Origin: Paraclostridium hominis
GTDB lineage: Bacteria; Bacillota; Clostridia; Peptostreptococcales; Peptostreptococcaceae
Length of the DNA stretch: 64,000 nt
Assembly: GCF_014306135.1 (NCBI RefSeq)
Contig: NZ_JACRWD010000001.1
Coordinates: 1,426,001-1,490,000 of the forward strand
Reading direction: 5' to 3'
The notes beneath the pieces were generated by a model, which did not search any database, was not told where the DNA came from, and worked only from the letters and a program-made list of their open reading frames with translations. Below, in pieces: positions 15,854 to 23,835 of the stretch. Each line of letters opens with the position of its first letter. The first letter of the stretch is position 1. A program made the position numbers and the translations under genes.

Positions 15854-16669
15854 CTAATGCTTGATTCCTTCATTCATGCTACCCATACGATAGCCTAATA
15901 AGTCTAAGGATACATATTTAAATCCTATCTCTTTTAACTTATTATGTGTATTTTTTAGTAACTCTTTATCAAAAAATTTATGTATCTCATTTTCTTCAAC
16001 TTCTATTCTTGCTAGATCATTATGTGTTCTTACCCTGAACTGTTTAAAACCTAAATCTTGTAAATATTCTTCGCTTTTTTCTATCATTCTAAGCTTATCA
16101 TTTGTTATAGTTTCTCCATAAGGTATTCTAGTGGCTAAACATGCAAATGCAGGCTTATTAAATGTAGGTACATTTAATTCTTTTGATAGGATTCTTATAT
16201 CTTCTTTAGTTAATAAGCTATCCTTTAAAAGACTTTTTATATCTAATTCTTCTAAAGCCTTAAGTCCTGGTCTATAGTCTCCTAAATCATCTAAGTTCGT
16301 TCCATCTAAAACGTAATTTATATTACTCTCTTTTGCTATATTTTTTATATTTGTAAAAATGGCTTTTTTACAGTAATAGCATCTCTTTTCATCATTATCT
16401 ATAAACTCTTTAATATCAAAATTATCAATTTCTAAAACTATATGTTTAACACCCAAAGCCTTTGTATAAGCCTTAGCTTCTTCTATTTCTCTATTTGAAT
16501 GCATCATAGCATGTATTGTTACAGCTATACATTTATCTCCTAGTGTATCATGTGCTACTTTTAATAAAAAAGTACTATCTACTCCTCCTGAAAATGCAAT
16601 TATAACACTTTCAAGTTCTTTAAGTTTATCTTTTAATACCTCTAGCTTGTTTGAAGTATTCATTCCCAT
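15854..16669 (-). CDS. larE: LarE, ATP-dependent sacrificial sulfur transferase
   Basis: 271 residues. LarE adenylates the nickel-pincer precursor and donates sulfur from its own cysteine, building the cofactor of LarA. Seen: PP-loop FSGGVDST, C177 in PAFACLATRIPYG aligning with the sacrificial C176 of Lactobacillus plantarum LarE, a CYYC pair at 97/100, and the conserved end GYRMGSMNEG. Start: the upstream ATG 16681 lies within ATGGGAG, which serves as ribosome site for ATG 16669. larB and larC are not in the window, but a LarA homologue lies at 25868-27139, giving LarE an obvious client. Confidence 0.9.
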   Translation of the reverse strand: MGMNTSNKLEVLKDKLKELESVIIAFSGGVDSTFLLKVAHDTLGDKCIAVTIHAMMHSNREIEEAKAYTKALGVKHIVLEIDNFDIKEFIDNDEKRCYYCKKAIFTNIKNIAKESNINYVLDGTNLDDLGDYRPGLKALEELDIKSLLKDSLLTKEDIRILSKELNVPTFNKPAFACLATRIPYGETITNDKLRMIEKSEEYLQDLGFKQFRVRTHNDLARIEVEENEIHKFFDKELLKNTHNKLKEIGFKYVSLDLLGYRMGSMNEGIKH

Positions 16670-16818
16670 ACACTCTCCCATTTTATAGTACCTTTAATTA
16701 TATACAATATATACTTTTTAATCAAATATTTTAGAAGATGTGTCGATATTGTAATAATTTGTTTTTATTTGAGTTTTTTACTATCATGTTATATTATAAA
16801 TTTATTAGGGGGGATAAT

Positions 16819-17046
16819 ATGACTATTAAGTTAAAACATTTAGAAAATTTACTTAGGTGTAATAAAAACATTAAGATTGGGTTTATAGAAGATACTAATA
16901 TTTTAGAAATTAAGAATTTATCTACGATTATTTTAAATCTAGAACTTTCTAATAATAGTTTAGAAGATAATGCAAAAATTATTTACGATGCTATTACTAA
17001 TTTAGAAGGCATTACTTTATACATACCGAAAATTTATATACCTTAA
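16819..17046 (+). CDS. Small hypothetical protein
   Basis: 75 residues, not recognised. The frame is open from 16738, but a very strong ribosome site (AGGGGGG) 5 nt before ATG 16819 sets the start. The protein is polar with alternating Leu/Ile (LKHLENLLRC, NIKIGFIED, LSTIILNLEL), suggesting a small alpha/beta fold; one cysteine, no membrane segment. It is divergent from larE and ends before a bidirectional terminator shared with the ArsC-like gene. Confidence 0.55.
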   Translation: MTIKLKHLENLLRCNKNIKIGFIEDTNILEIKNLSTIILNLELSNNSLEDNAKIIYDAITNLEGITLYIPKIYIP

Positions 17047-17106
17047 ATATACTTATTGTCAACACATTTTATAAAGTAATTCATATTATAATTTTTCATA
17101 AAACAT

Positions 17107-17137
17107 AAAAAAGAACTCTAATATAGAGTTCTTTTTT
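17107..17137. terminator. Bidirectional terminator
   Basis: Fourteen-bp perfect stem (AAAAAAGAACTCTA arm), loop ATA, T-runs on both strands; it serves the small plus-strand gene and the ArsC-like minus-strand gene. Confidence 0.9.
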
Positions 17138-17141
17138 ATAA

Positions 17142-17501
17142 TTATTTATTTAAAAGTTTTTCTTTCCATTCTTCTTCTTTAAATCCTATAAGTACATTTT
17201 TCCCATCAAATGCTATAGGTCTTTTTATAAGCATTCCATCACTTGCTAGTATTTCTAAAAGCTTATCATCACTTTCAGTCTTAACTACATCTTTAAGACC
17301 TAACTCTCTATATTTTACTCCACTTGTATTAAAGAATTTTTTTAGTTCATATGTACCAGCTTTGTACATAGTTTCTAATTCTTCTTTACTTGGAGGATTT
17401 TTTACAATTTCTATTTCCTCAAAGTCTATATTATTTTCATTAAGCCAAGCCTTGGCCTTTCTAACTGTTGATCATCTAGAATATCCATAAAATTTTAGCA
17501 T
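17142..17501 (-). CDS. Predicted selenoprotein: ArsC/Spx/YffB-family thioredoxin-fold protein, Sec at codon 10
   Basis: Reading through one TGA gives 119 residues, the usual ArsC/YffB length. The start ATG 17501 has a ribosome site (AAAGGAAAGTGG). The N-terminus reads MLKFYGYSR-(TGA)-STVRKAKAWLNEN; in YffB/ArsC-like proteins this is the catalytic cysteine followed by x-T-[IV]-[KR]-K-A, so TGA (17472-17474) sits exactly on the active residue. The rest is intact and typical: DFEEIEIVKNPPSKEEL, KKFFNTSG, ML-IKRPIA (the conserved RP cis-proline region) and GFKEEEW. A 7-bp hairpin with loop GGC starts 20 nt... after the TGA fits the bacterial SECIS model. Alternatives: a nonsense mutation, or a shorter protein from Met45 lacking the active site. 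Family members reduce disulfides/arsenate or bind RNA polymerase; the role here is unknown. Stand-alone gene. Confidence 0.75.
17442..17459 (-). promoter_or_regulatory. Putative bacterial SECIS hairpin
   Basis: On the minus strand, a 7-bp stem (one G-U pair) formed by AGGCCAA and TTGGCTT closes the apical loop GGC. The loop begins 21 nt after the TGA and its first base is G. Published bacterial SECIS rules, as I recall them, ask for a stem of at least 4 bp, a 3-14 nt loop with G in the first two positions, and 16-37 nt between UGA and loop; all are met. The segment is 56% G+C in an otherwise AT-rich gene. Confidence 0.65.
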
Positions 17502-17583
17502 ATTTACCACTTTCCTTTACTGTCTTTTTTATATTATTACACATATTTAGAAAGTTTAAAACATTTTTTAAATAAATCTAATT

Positions 17584-18888
17584 TTATTCATTCCAAGGCA
17601 CTACCTCAACTTCACCATACCATCTTTCTTTTAATCGATTTGAATACTCACCCTTATAGTTAATTATGTACAATACTGCTAGTTCTACATATCTTGTTCC
17701 TATTTGAAGTATATTCCACATATCTTCAACCGTTAAGTTAGCTCTTTTCGTTTTTCTAGTAGGATGAACTATTTTATTCCTAAAATATGTAAATATATCT
17801 ATTCCATCATCAAATTTATTTTTAATATAGTCATTAAATTCATTTAATTCTTCTTTTCCATTATATATATTACATATTTTTAGTAATAATCTTATATTAT
17901 CTGATGCAGTATTTTGTTCAAACTCTATGTCACTTAAAACTTTTGATTTTTCAACAACTACAACATAAGAAAGTGTTTCAAGTGCTATTTGTATTGAAAC
18001 AACATTGTTTTCTATACTAATATTATCTAGAGATTCTATATACCAGTCTATAACATGTTTAAGTGCTGGTCCATAGTAAGAATCATGTAATTTTCTACAC
18101 ATTAAATTTATATATTTTTCTATATTATGATGATTAGCTATTGTATCAGCCCAAGTTGGAACATATTTAAATGGAGTTACTATAGATTCTTTCCATAACC
18201 TAAAATTGTTCTTTCCATCTTTATATCCTCTAACTAAACATATACCTACGTATCTGCCAGCTAAAAAGCTAAGTGCATCAGTTATTTCATCTAATAATTT
18301 AAATATATATGTTGATTTAAATGGCTTATTGTCTTTTCTCTTTATTCTTCCAATATGAGTTATTATACTTCCATTTTTAAACCTTAATTCTTCGTATAAT
18401 TCCTTTCTATAGTCATATCGTTTGTCTATAGTTATTTCATATCCACTAACTTCAAATTCTATTCTTCCAGCAAATAACTTATCTAAAGACTTTATTAATT
18501 TCCCTTGTTTCTTATCAAAATTTACAATATGAAAATCTACATAATCTACATATCTATTTTTGGATTTTATTAAACCACTACTTACATATCCATCTATATA
18601 ATTTTTATTTATACTATTTATAGTTGCATGAATAGGTTGATATCCATGTACTTCTAAAATTCCTTCTAAAAATTCATCTTTGAAAGGTTCTAAATCTTTG
18701 CTTTTATAATCTAGTATTTTAGCTTCAAAATTTATACATACGGGAGAACTAATTTTATAGTAGATCCGGCCCTTACATTTATATAGCTTGTCTAGGTAAA
18801 TGCAAAAATTTCCTTCATGAATAACTATATCCTCATCAATACCATAATCTAGGTACGGTGAGGATATAGCTTCTCTTACTACCTTCAT
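17584..18888 (-). CDS. HEPN-like C-terminal domain protein (ApeA-type architecture candidate)
   Basis: 434 residues. About 230 N-terminal residues are rich in beta strands with no recognised motif; the C-terminal 200 are helical and end with YFRNKIVHP (R370-x4-H375), the R-N-x3-H signature of HEPN ribonucleases. A large beta N-domain plus C-terminal HEPN with this motif is the layout of ApeA-type abortive-infection proteins, but I cannot confirm the ApeA N-domain without a search. No signal peptide or membrane segment. Single gene between the ArsC-like gene and an acetyltransferase; no antitoxin partner is visible. A housekeeping HEPN protein is the alternative. Confidence 0.55.
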   Translation of the reverse strand: MKVVREAISSPYLDYGIDEDIVIHEGNFCIYLDKLYKCKGRIYYKISSPVCINFEAKILDYKSKDLEPFKDEFLEGILEVHGYQPIHATINSINKNYIDGYVSSGLIKSKNRYVDYVDFHIVNFDKKQGKLIKSLDKLFAGRIEFEVSGYEITIDKRYDYRKELYEELRFKNGSIITHIGRIKRKDNKPFKSTYIFKLLDEITDALSFLAGRYVGICLVRGYKDGKNNFRLWKESIVTPFKYVPTWADTIANHHNIEKYINLMCRKLHDSYYGPALKHVIDWYIESLDNISIENNVVSIQIALETLSYVVVVEKSKVLSDIEFEQNTASDNIRLLLKICNIYNGKEELNEFNDYIKNKFDDGIDIFTYFRNKIVHPTRKTKRANLTVEDMWNILQIGTRYVELAVLYIINYKGEYSNRLKERWYGEVEVVPWNE

Positions 18889-18975
18889 TTTTAGCCCACC
18901 TTTATTTAAACATAGTTGTCTTAATATTATAACATATATGACAAATAAAAAACATTTATAAATACGATAATCTTT

Positions 18976-19551
18976 TTAGTCTTCTACATTTTCATAAATA
19001 AGTTTATCATTTTCTAAAATTGAATATAATTTTAAATCAATAAAATTTCCCTTATATAATTTATCACTCCTAAGTATTCCATCTAGCTTCATACCACTTT
19101 TAATCATTACTTTTTCAGATGCTAAATTTCCTGATACACATCTAGCTTCAATTTTTTTTAAATTCATATTGTTAAATCCAAAATCTATAACTTTTTGTAA
19201 TGCTTCTGTAGTTATTCCCATATTCCAATAATCAAAATTTAGTATATATCCCACCTCTGCTTTTTTATTTTTTTCATCATATTTAGAAAATCCACAAATT
19301 CCTATTAACTCATTATTTTCTTTTAATGCTACTGCCCATGGAGTAGGTTTATCATTTTTGTATCCATCTAGAATTGAATTTAAAAATTTATGAGTTGAAT
19401 CAATATTTTTATCAAAATCGACAAGCATATGTTTGCTTACATATTCATTAGATAAACATATAAATAATGTATTTAAATCGTATATATCTACCTTTCTTAA
19501 AATTAATCTATCTGTCTGTAAAGTTGGAAGTTTTTTAAACAAATTTTTCAA
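18976..19551 (-). CDS. GNAT N-acetyltransferase, RimJ/RimL type
   Basis: 191 residues. Begins with the RimJ/L hallmark LQTDRLILRKV and contains GICGFSKYD, AEVGYILNFDYWNMGITTEAL (split acetyl-CoA-binding pyrophosphate loop) and KKIEARCVSGNLASEKVMIKSGM, all standard for acetyl-CoA-dependent N-acetylation of protein N-termini or small amines. Substrate unknown. Stand-alone, followed by the HEPN-like gene after 87 bp. Another RimJ/L-like gene occurs at 53917. Confidence 0.88.
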   Translation of the reverse strand: MKNLFKKLPTLQTDRLILRKVDIYDLNTLFICLSNEYVSKHMLVDFDKNIDSTHKFLNSILDGYKNDKPTPWAVALKENNELIGICGFSKYDEKNKKAEVGYILNFDYWNMGITTEALQKVIDFGFNNMNLKKIEARCVSGNLASEKVMIKSGMKLDGILRSDKLYKGNFIDLKLYSILENDKLIYENVED

Positions 19552-19854
19552 ATTTTTACCTCCTTGCTCTTATAACTACTATACTATAAATTTATTGCAC
19601 ACTCAAAGGCTAATCCCAAATCACCCATAATTAAATTTTGTCATATATTGAAATATCTATTTATATTAAATCGCTTATATATACTATTCTTCAAATAAAC
19701 TTCATATCCTATCTTTTATAATGGTTAATATAATAAATGTAATTTAATGCAAATACTCAATTCCGAACTTTTTTATACATTTACATTAAAATGTACATAT
19801 ATTATAATGACTATTGTAAGTTTTTATAACTTTAAACATAATTAGGAGGGTTTT
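19552..19854. promoter_or_regulatory. Divergent promoter region before guanine deaminase
   Basis: 303 bp without a gene between the divergent acetyltransferase and deaminase genes. It contains the palindromic promoter at 19782-19808; the rest is AT-rich with no fold that I can assign. A purine riboswitch was looked for and not found. Confidence 0.5.
19782..19808 (+). promoter_or_regulatory. Palindrome plus -10 box upstream of guanine deaminase
   Basis: TACATTAAAATGTA is a perfect 14-bp palindrome (19782-19795) at the -35 position, 7 bp before TATAAT (19803-19808). The weak -35 (TTACAT) within the dyad suggests regulation by a dimeric repressor or activator. Confidence 0.45.
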
Positions 19855-21126
19855 ATGATGAAAATATATAAGGGGAATATAATTTTCACGAAAAATAAAA
19901 ATAAATTTGAAATAATAGAAAATGGATTTATAGTAGTTAATAGAGGTAAAGTTGTAAACGTTTTTAATAAACTTCCAAAAGAATATATAAATAACGAAAT
20001 TATAGATTATAAGGATAAGTTAATAATCCCTGGTATGAACGATCTACACTGTCATGCACCTCAATTTAGAAATTTAGGTATGGCTATGGATAAAGAGTTA
20101 ATTCCTTGGCTTAATGACTATACTTTTCCTGAAGAATCTAAATATGCTGATATAGAATATGCTGATAAAATGTATAAAAGATTTGTAAAAGAAGTTTGGA
20201 AAAAAGGAACTACTAGGATTGCTGTATTTGCAACAGTACATAAAGAAGCTTCTATAAGACTTATGGATATTTTTAAAGCCTCTGGTCTTGGAGCTTTCGT
20301 TGGTAAAGTTAATATGAATATTAATTGTCCAGATTCACTTTTAGAAAATACTAAAAAATCTATTGAGGATACTAAAGATATATTAAATATGAATTTTAGT
20401 AAAGATTCTTTAGTAAAACCAATTATAACACCTAGATTTATCCCTAGCTGTGATAGTGAACTTTTAAGAGAATTAGGAAACCTTGCACTTGAATACAACG
20501 TAGAAACTCAATCTCATTTATCTGAAAATCTTGGAGAAATTGAGTGGGTTAAAAATCTTCAACCTGATTGTAGATTTTATGGTGATGCTTATGATAAATT
20601 TAATTTATTTGGTCAAACTAAAACTCTAATGGCTCATTGTGTTTATTCTAGTGATGAAGAATTAAATCTTATGAAAAATAATAATGTAATGGCTGTTCAC
20701 TGTCCTACATCAAACTTAAATGTAGGTAGTGGTGTTATGCCTATAAGAAAATTTTTAGATAAAAATATACCTCTATCTCTTGGTTCTGATGTTAGTGGAG
20801 GACATGATTTATCTATTTTTAAAATGATAGTTTATGCTATACAGTGTTCTAAGATTTGCTGGGTAAATTCTAATAAAGAACTTGATTTTTTAAACCTTTC
20901 AGAAGCTTTTTACATAGCTACTAAAGGTGGTGGAAGTTTCTTTGGTAAGGTTGGAAGTTTTGAAAAAGATTACGAATTTGATGCTTTAATAATAGATGAT
21001 AGTGAATTAAACCATGATAATTATAACTTAATCGAAAGATTGGAAAGATTTATATATATTGGAGATGATAGACATATCCTTCATAGATATGTTCGTGGTA
21101 ATAAAATAGATGAACCTACATTTTAA
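19855..21126 (+). CDS. guaD: Guanine deaminase (amidohydrolase family)
   Basis: 423 residues. Zinc enzyme converting guanine to xanthine and ammonia in purine salvage/catabolism. Metal and substrate motifs: IPGMNDLHCHAPQFRNLG (H65, H67), QSHLSEN, LMAHCVYSSDEE, AVHCPTSN and LGSDVSGGH with the final metal aspartate. The length and the HAPQF variant fit the clostridial guanine deaminases rather than atrazine-type hydrolases. Two ATGs are adjacent after AGGAGGG; either may be used. Single-gene unit; a cold-shock gene follows 128 bp later. Confidence 0.92.
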   Translation: MMKIYKGNIIFTKNKNKFEIIENGFIVVNRGKVVNVFNKLPKEYINNEIIDYKDKLIIPGMNDLHCHAPQFRNLGMAMDKELIPWLNDYTFPEESKYADIEYADKMYKRFVKEVWKKGTTRIAVFATVHKEASIRLMDIFKASGLGAFVGKVNMNINCPDSLLENTKKSIEDTKDILNMNFSKDSLVKPIITPRFIPSCDSELLRELGNLALEYNVETQSHLSENLGEIEWVKNLQPDCRFYGDAYDKFNLFGQTKTLMAHCVYSSDEELNLMKNNNVMAVHCPTSNLNVGSGVMPIRKFLDKNIPLSLGSDVSGGHDLSIFKMIVYAIQCSKICWVNSNKELDFLNLSEAFYIATKGGGSFFGKVGSFEKDYEFDALIIDDSELNHDNYNLIERLERFIYIGDDRHILHRYVRGNKIDEPTF

Positions 21127-21254
21127 CTTTAAAAAATTTTTTAGGTTATATTCTTTTGGTATATATTTTCCACTATTAAAAAACTTTTTATAGTAAATAC
21201 TATTTTTAGATAACTTATTAAATTATCTAATTTTCATTAAAAAGGAGCTTTAAT

Positions 21255-21470
21255 ATGTCTAAATTTACTGGTGTAGTTAAATGGTTTGACAATGATAGAG
21301 GATATGGATTTATATCTGCTAATGATGGAAATGATGTTTTTGTCCATCATTCTAATGTAAAAGAAAATGGACATTGTAAAGATTTGCATGAAGGTGAAGA
21401 AGTTAGTTTTGATGTTATAGATGAACCAAAAGGTCCATCTGCTATAAATGTTCATAAAATGCAAGTTTAA
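21255..21470 (+). CDS. Cold-shock domain protein (CspA family)
   Basis: 71 residues, a single cold-shock domain. RNP1 is KWFDNDRGYGFI and RNP2 is VFVHHSNV, the aromatic surface that binds single-stranded RNA/DNA; such proteins act as RNA chaperones. AAAGGAG precedes the ATG. The 128-bp leader is longer than usual for this window and may carry the structured 5' region common to csp mRNAs. A strong terminator follows. Confidence 0.95.
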   Translation: MSKFTGVVKWFDNDRGYGFISANDGNDVFVHHSNVKENGHCKDLHEGEEVSFDVIDEPKGPSAINVHKMQV

Positions 21471-21477
21471 TAAAATT

Positions 21478-21516
21478 AAAAAGAGAGTATAAAATTATAT
21501 TTTATACTCTCTTTTT
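21478..21516. terminator. Terminator after the cold-shock gene
   Basis: Perfect 18-bp stem with loop TAT and a T-run; bidirectional in form, also facing the lipoprotein gene on the other strand. Confidence 0.92.
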
Positions 21517-21554
21517 GCAAAATCTAAATTTTTATGTTAACTATAATTTAATTT

Positions 21555-22262
21555 TTAGTTTTCACCTAACATATCTTTAACTAATTTAGCTTTGTCTAAA
21601 GCTTCATTTTTTATATTACTAATTTTATCTTTATTATTAGTTACTTTATCTTTAACTTCTAAAACTTTATCTTTAGCCTCATTTACTTTACTTTTTACTT
21701 CTTGCCCTTTATTTAATGCATCATTTGTTGCATTATCTATTTTGTTCTTTCCATCATTTATTTTGTCTTTTTTATTTTCTAAATTTTTATCTATTTCTTT
21801 TAATTTATCACTAGCTTTATCAACTGTATCTTTTATTTCATTTCCTTTTTTATAAGCATCATTTGCTTTATTTTCTATTTTATTTAATTTGTTATTAACG
21901 TTCTGTTTTGCTGAGTTTACACTATTTTCAGCATTATCTATTTTATTATTTGCACTATTAAGTTTTGAACCTATAGATTCTCCTAAACCACTTGCTGAAT
22001 CCAATGCTTTATTTGCATCTTTTAATGTATTTTTTGCTGAATCTACCTTATCAGAAAAACCATGAGCAAAATCAACTAATGAACTTACATATGAGTCTGT
22101 ATCTATTTCATCAAATTTTTCTCTTATTTTTTTGCCCACATCAGTGTTTATACTTGCTTTTTCTGATTCTGTCTTTTCTTTTTTCTTTATGTCATTACTT
22201 GAACATCCTGTTAAAATCATAGTTGATATTAATGTTGTTATTATAAGTATTTTTTTATTCAT
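21555..22262 (-). CDS. Coiled-coil lipoprotein with LEA-like amphipathic repeats
   Basis: 235 residues. Signal peptide with lipobox TMILTGC (C20), so a membrane-anchored outer-surface lipoprotein. The mature part is almost wholly helical with repeating Lys/Asp/Asn patterns near an 11-residue period (for example VNEAKDKVLEVKDKV, KDKISNIKNEAL), like apolipoprotein- or LEA-type sequences and long coiled coils. No enzymatic motif. Single gene, convergent with the cold-shock gene. Function unknown; envelope stress or spacer role is only inference. Confidence 0.75.
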   Translation of the reverse strand: MNKKILIITTLISTMILTGCSSNDIKKKEKTESEKASINTDVGKKIREKFDEIDTDSYVSSLVDFAHGFSDKVDSAKNTLKDANKALDSASGLGESIGSKLNSANNKIDNAENSVNSAKQNVNNKLNKIENKANDAYKKGNEIKDTVDKASDKLKEIDKNLENKKDKINDGKNKIDNATNDALNKGQEVKSKVNEAKDKVLEVKDKVTNNKDKISNIKNEALDKAKLVKDMLGEN

Positions 22263-22362
22263 GACTGCCTCCAGTTTTTAATTAGAAATCTAACTTTTTT
22301 ATTGTTTTATTATTCTACTATATTTTTATGATTTTGTATATACAAAAAATAAAATTTATCAA

Positions 22363-22410
22363 AAATAATGCCTCAAAATAATTCATATAAATTATTTTGA
22401 GGCATTATTT
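22363..22410 (-). terminator. Terminator of the lactate operon
   Basis: Perfect 20-bp stem (core AATGCCTCAAAATAAT) with an 8-nt loop, just after the dehydrogenase stop. Confidence 0.9.
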
Positions 22411-22425
22411 ACATTTTTTATTTAA

Positions 22426-23832
22426 TTAATAGATTTTACCTGGATTTAAAATATTTTTATGGTCAAATGCCATTTTTATATTTTTTATTAAATCCATATA
22501 TGCTTGACTTTGAGATTCATGTAAATATTCTTTTTTAGCATAGCCTATACCATGTTCTCCAGAAACTTGCCCATTAAGTTCTCTAGATTTTTCATACATT
22601 TTTTCAAAAGTTTTTGTTAATTTCTTATCCCATTCATTTTTTTCTAAATCATCTCTTAATATATATATGTGAAGGTTTCCATCTCCGGCATGGCCAAAGC
22701 TTTTTATTCTTATATTAAATTTTTCTTGAAGTTCATTTGTAAATCTTATAAATTCTGCAACTTTATCTCTTGGAACAACAACGTCACATTCATCCATTTC
22801 AGTTGTAGTTGCTTTTATTGCTTCAAGAAATGCTCCTCTTGCTGACCATATAGATTCATTTCTTTCTTGAGTGTCTGATATAAATACATCATATGCTCCA
22901 CATTCTAAACAAAGTTTAGCTACTTTATCATATTCTTTTTCAATGTCTTCCTTACTATTTCCATCAAATTTTAATAATAAATATGCATCTGAAGTATTGT
23001 CTGGGAATTTTTTTCCTAAGAACTCTTCAGCAGCAAGTATTACCTCTCTTTCCATAAATTCTATGGCAGTTGGTATAGACTTAGATTTTATAATTTTTGG
23101 AACAGTTTCTATAGCTGTAACTAAATCTGGAAATGGTACAAGTAAACTTATATCTTTTTTAGGTAATGGTAATAGTTTTAATATAGCTTTAGTTACTATT
23201 CCTAAAGTACCTTCTGAACCTACTATTAAATCTTTTATACTATATCCTGAACTGTTTTTAACAACTTTGCCACCAACATTTATAACTTCTCCATTTGGAA
23301 GTACTACTTCTAGTCCTCTTACATAATCTCTTGTAACTCCATACTTAACAGCTCTCATTCCACCTGCATTAGTATTTATATTACCTCCTATTGTAGCACT
23401 TTTTTCTCCTGGATCTGGCGGATAGAATAAATCTTTTTCAGTTACATATTGACCTATAGTCATAAGTAACACACCTGGTTCTACTGTTAAAGTTAAGTTT
23501 TCTTCATCTAGTTCTAGAATTTTATTCATTTGACTTAAGTTAATCATTATACCACCATAAATTGCAACTGCTGCTCCAACTAATCCTGTTCCTTGACCTC
23601 TTGGAGTTATAGGTATGTTGTTTTCATATGCATATTTCATTATTTTAGAAACCGCTTCTGTACTATGAACATTTACTAGTACTTCTGGATACTTTTCAAC
23701 TCCCCCTAATTCATCATGAGAGTAATCTTCATTTATATTTTCTCCAACTAAAACATTTTCATATCCACATAAATTTCTTAAAAATTCAATATCTTTTTCA
23801 TCTATTTTTTTATACATCATGATTTCCCCCAA
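22426..23832 (-). CDS. FAD-linked lactate dehydrogenase (LctD/GlcD type) of an electron-confurcating complex
   Basis: About 466 residues. PCMH-type FAD-binding N-domain (ITPRGQGTGLVGAAV, DPGEKSATIGGNINTNAGG) and a C-terminal oxidase domain with FGHAGDGNLHIYIL, which carries the catalytic/metal histidines, plus SGEHGIGYAKK. With EtfA and EtfB encoded directly upstream it matches the Acetobacterium woodii LctBCD complex, which oxidises lactate to pyruvate with NAD+ while consuming reduced ferredoxin. Upstream frame codons (MGEIMMYKK) make the start slightly uncertain; GGGGGAAATC precedes ATG 23820/23817. Last gene of the operon, before a strong terminator. Confidence 0.9.
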   Translation of the reverse strand: MGEIMMYKKIDEKDIEFLRNLCGYENVLVGENINEDYSHDELGGVEKYPEVLVNVHSTEAVSKIMKYAYENNIPITPRGQGTGLVGAAVAIYGGIMINLSQMNKILELDEENLTLTVEPGVLLMTIGQYVTEKDLFYPPDPGEKSATIGGNINTNAGGMRAVKYGVTRDYVRGLEVVLPNGEVINVGGKVVKNSSGYSIKDLIVGSEGTLGIVTKAILKLLPLPKKDISLLVPFPDLVTAIETVPKIIKSKSIPTAIEFMEREVILAAEEFLGKKFPDNTSDAYLLLKFDGNSKEDIEKEYDKVAKLCLECGAYDVFISDTQERNESIWSARGAFLEAIKATTTEMDECDVVVPRDKVAEFIRFTNELQEKFNIRIKSFGHAGDGNLHIYILRDDLEKNEWDKKLTKTFEKMYEKSRELNGQVSGEHGIGYAKKEYLHESQSQAYMDLIKNIKMAFDHKNILNPGKIY

Positions 23833-23835
23833 TCC

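Noticed and set aside
17142..17369. Short 75-residue ArsC-like protein starting at Met45
   Set aside because: No ribosome site at 17369 and it would lack the catalytic half; the upstream frame is coding-like and has a proper start.
19640..19854. Purine riboswitch before guanine deaminase
   Set aside because: The conserved core of purine aptamers (paired loops and junction sequence) is not recognisable; only a DNA palindrome and promoter are seen.
20118..20498. Minus-strand 126-codon frame inside guanine deaminase
   Set aside because: Antisense to a well-supported gene, no ribosome site, composition mirrors the codons of guaD.
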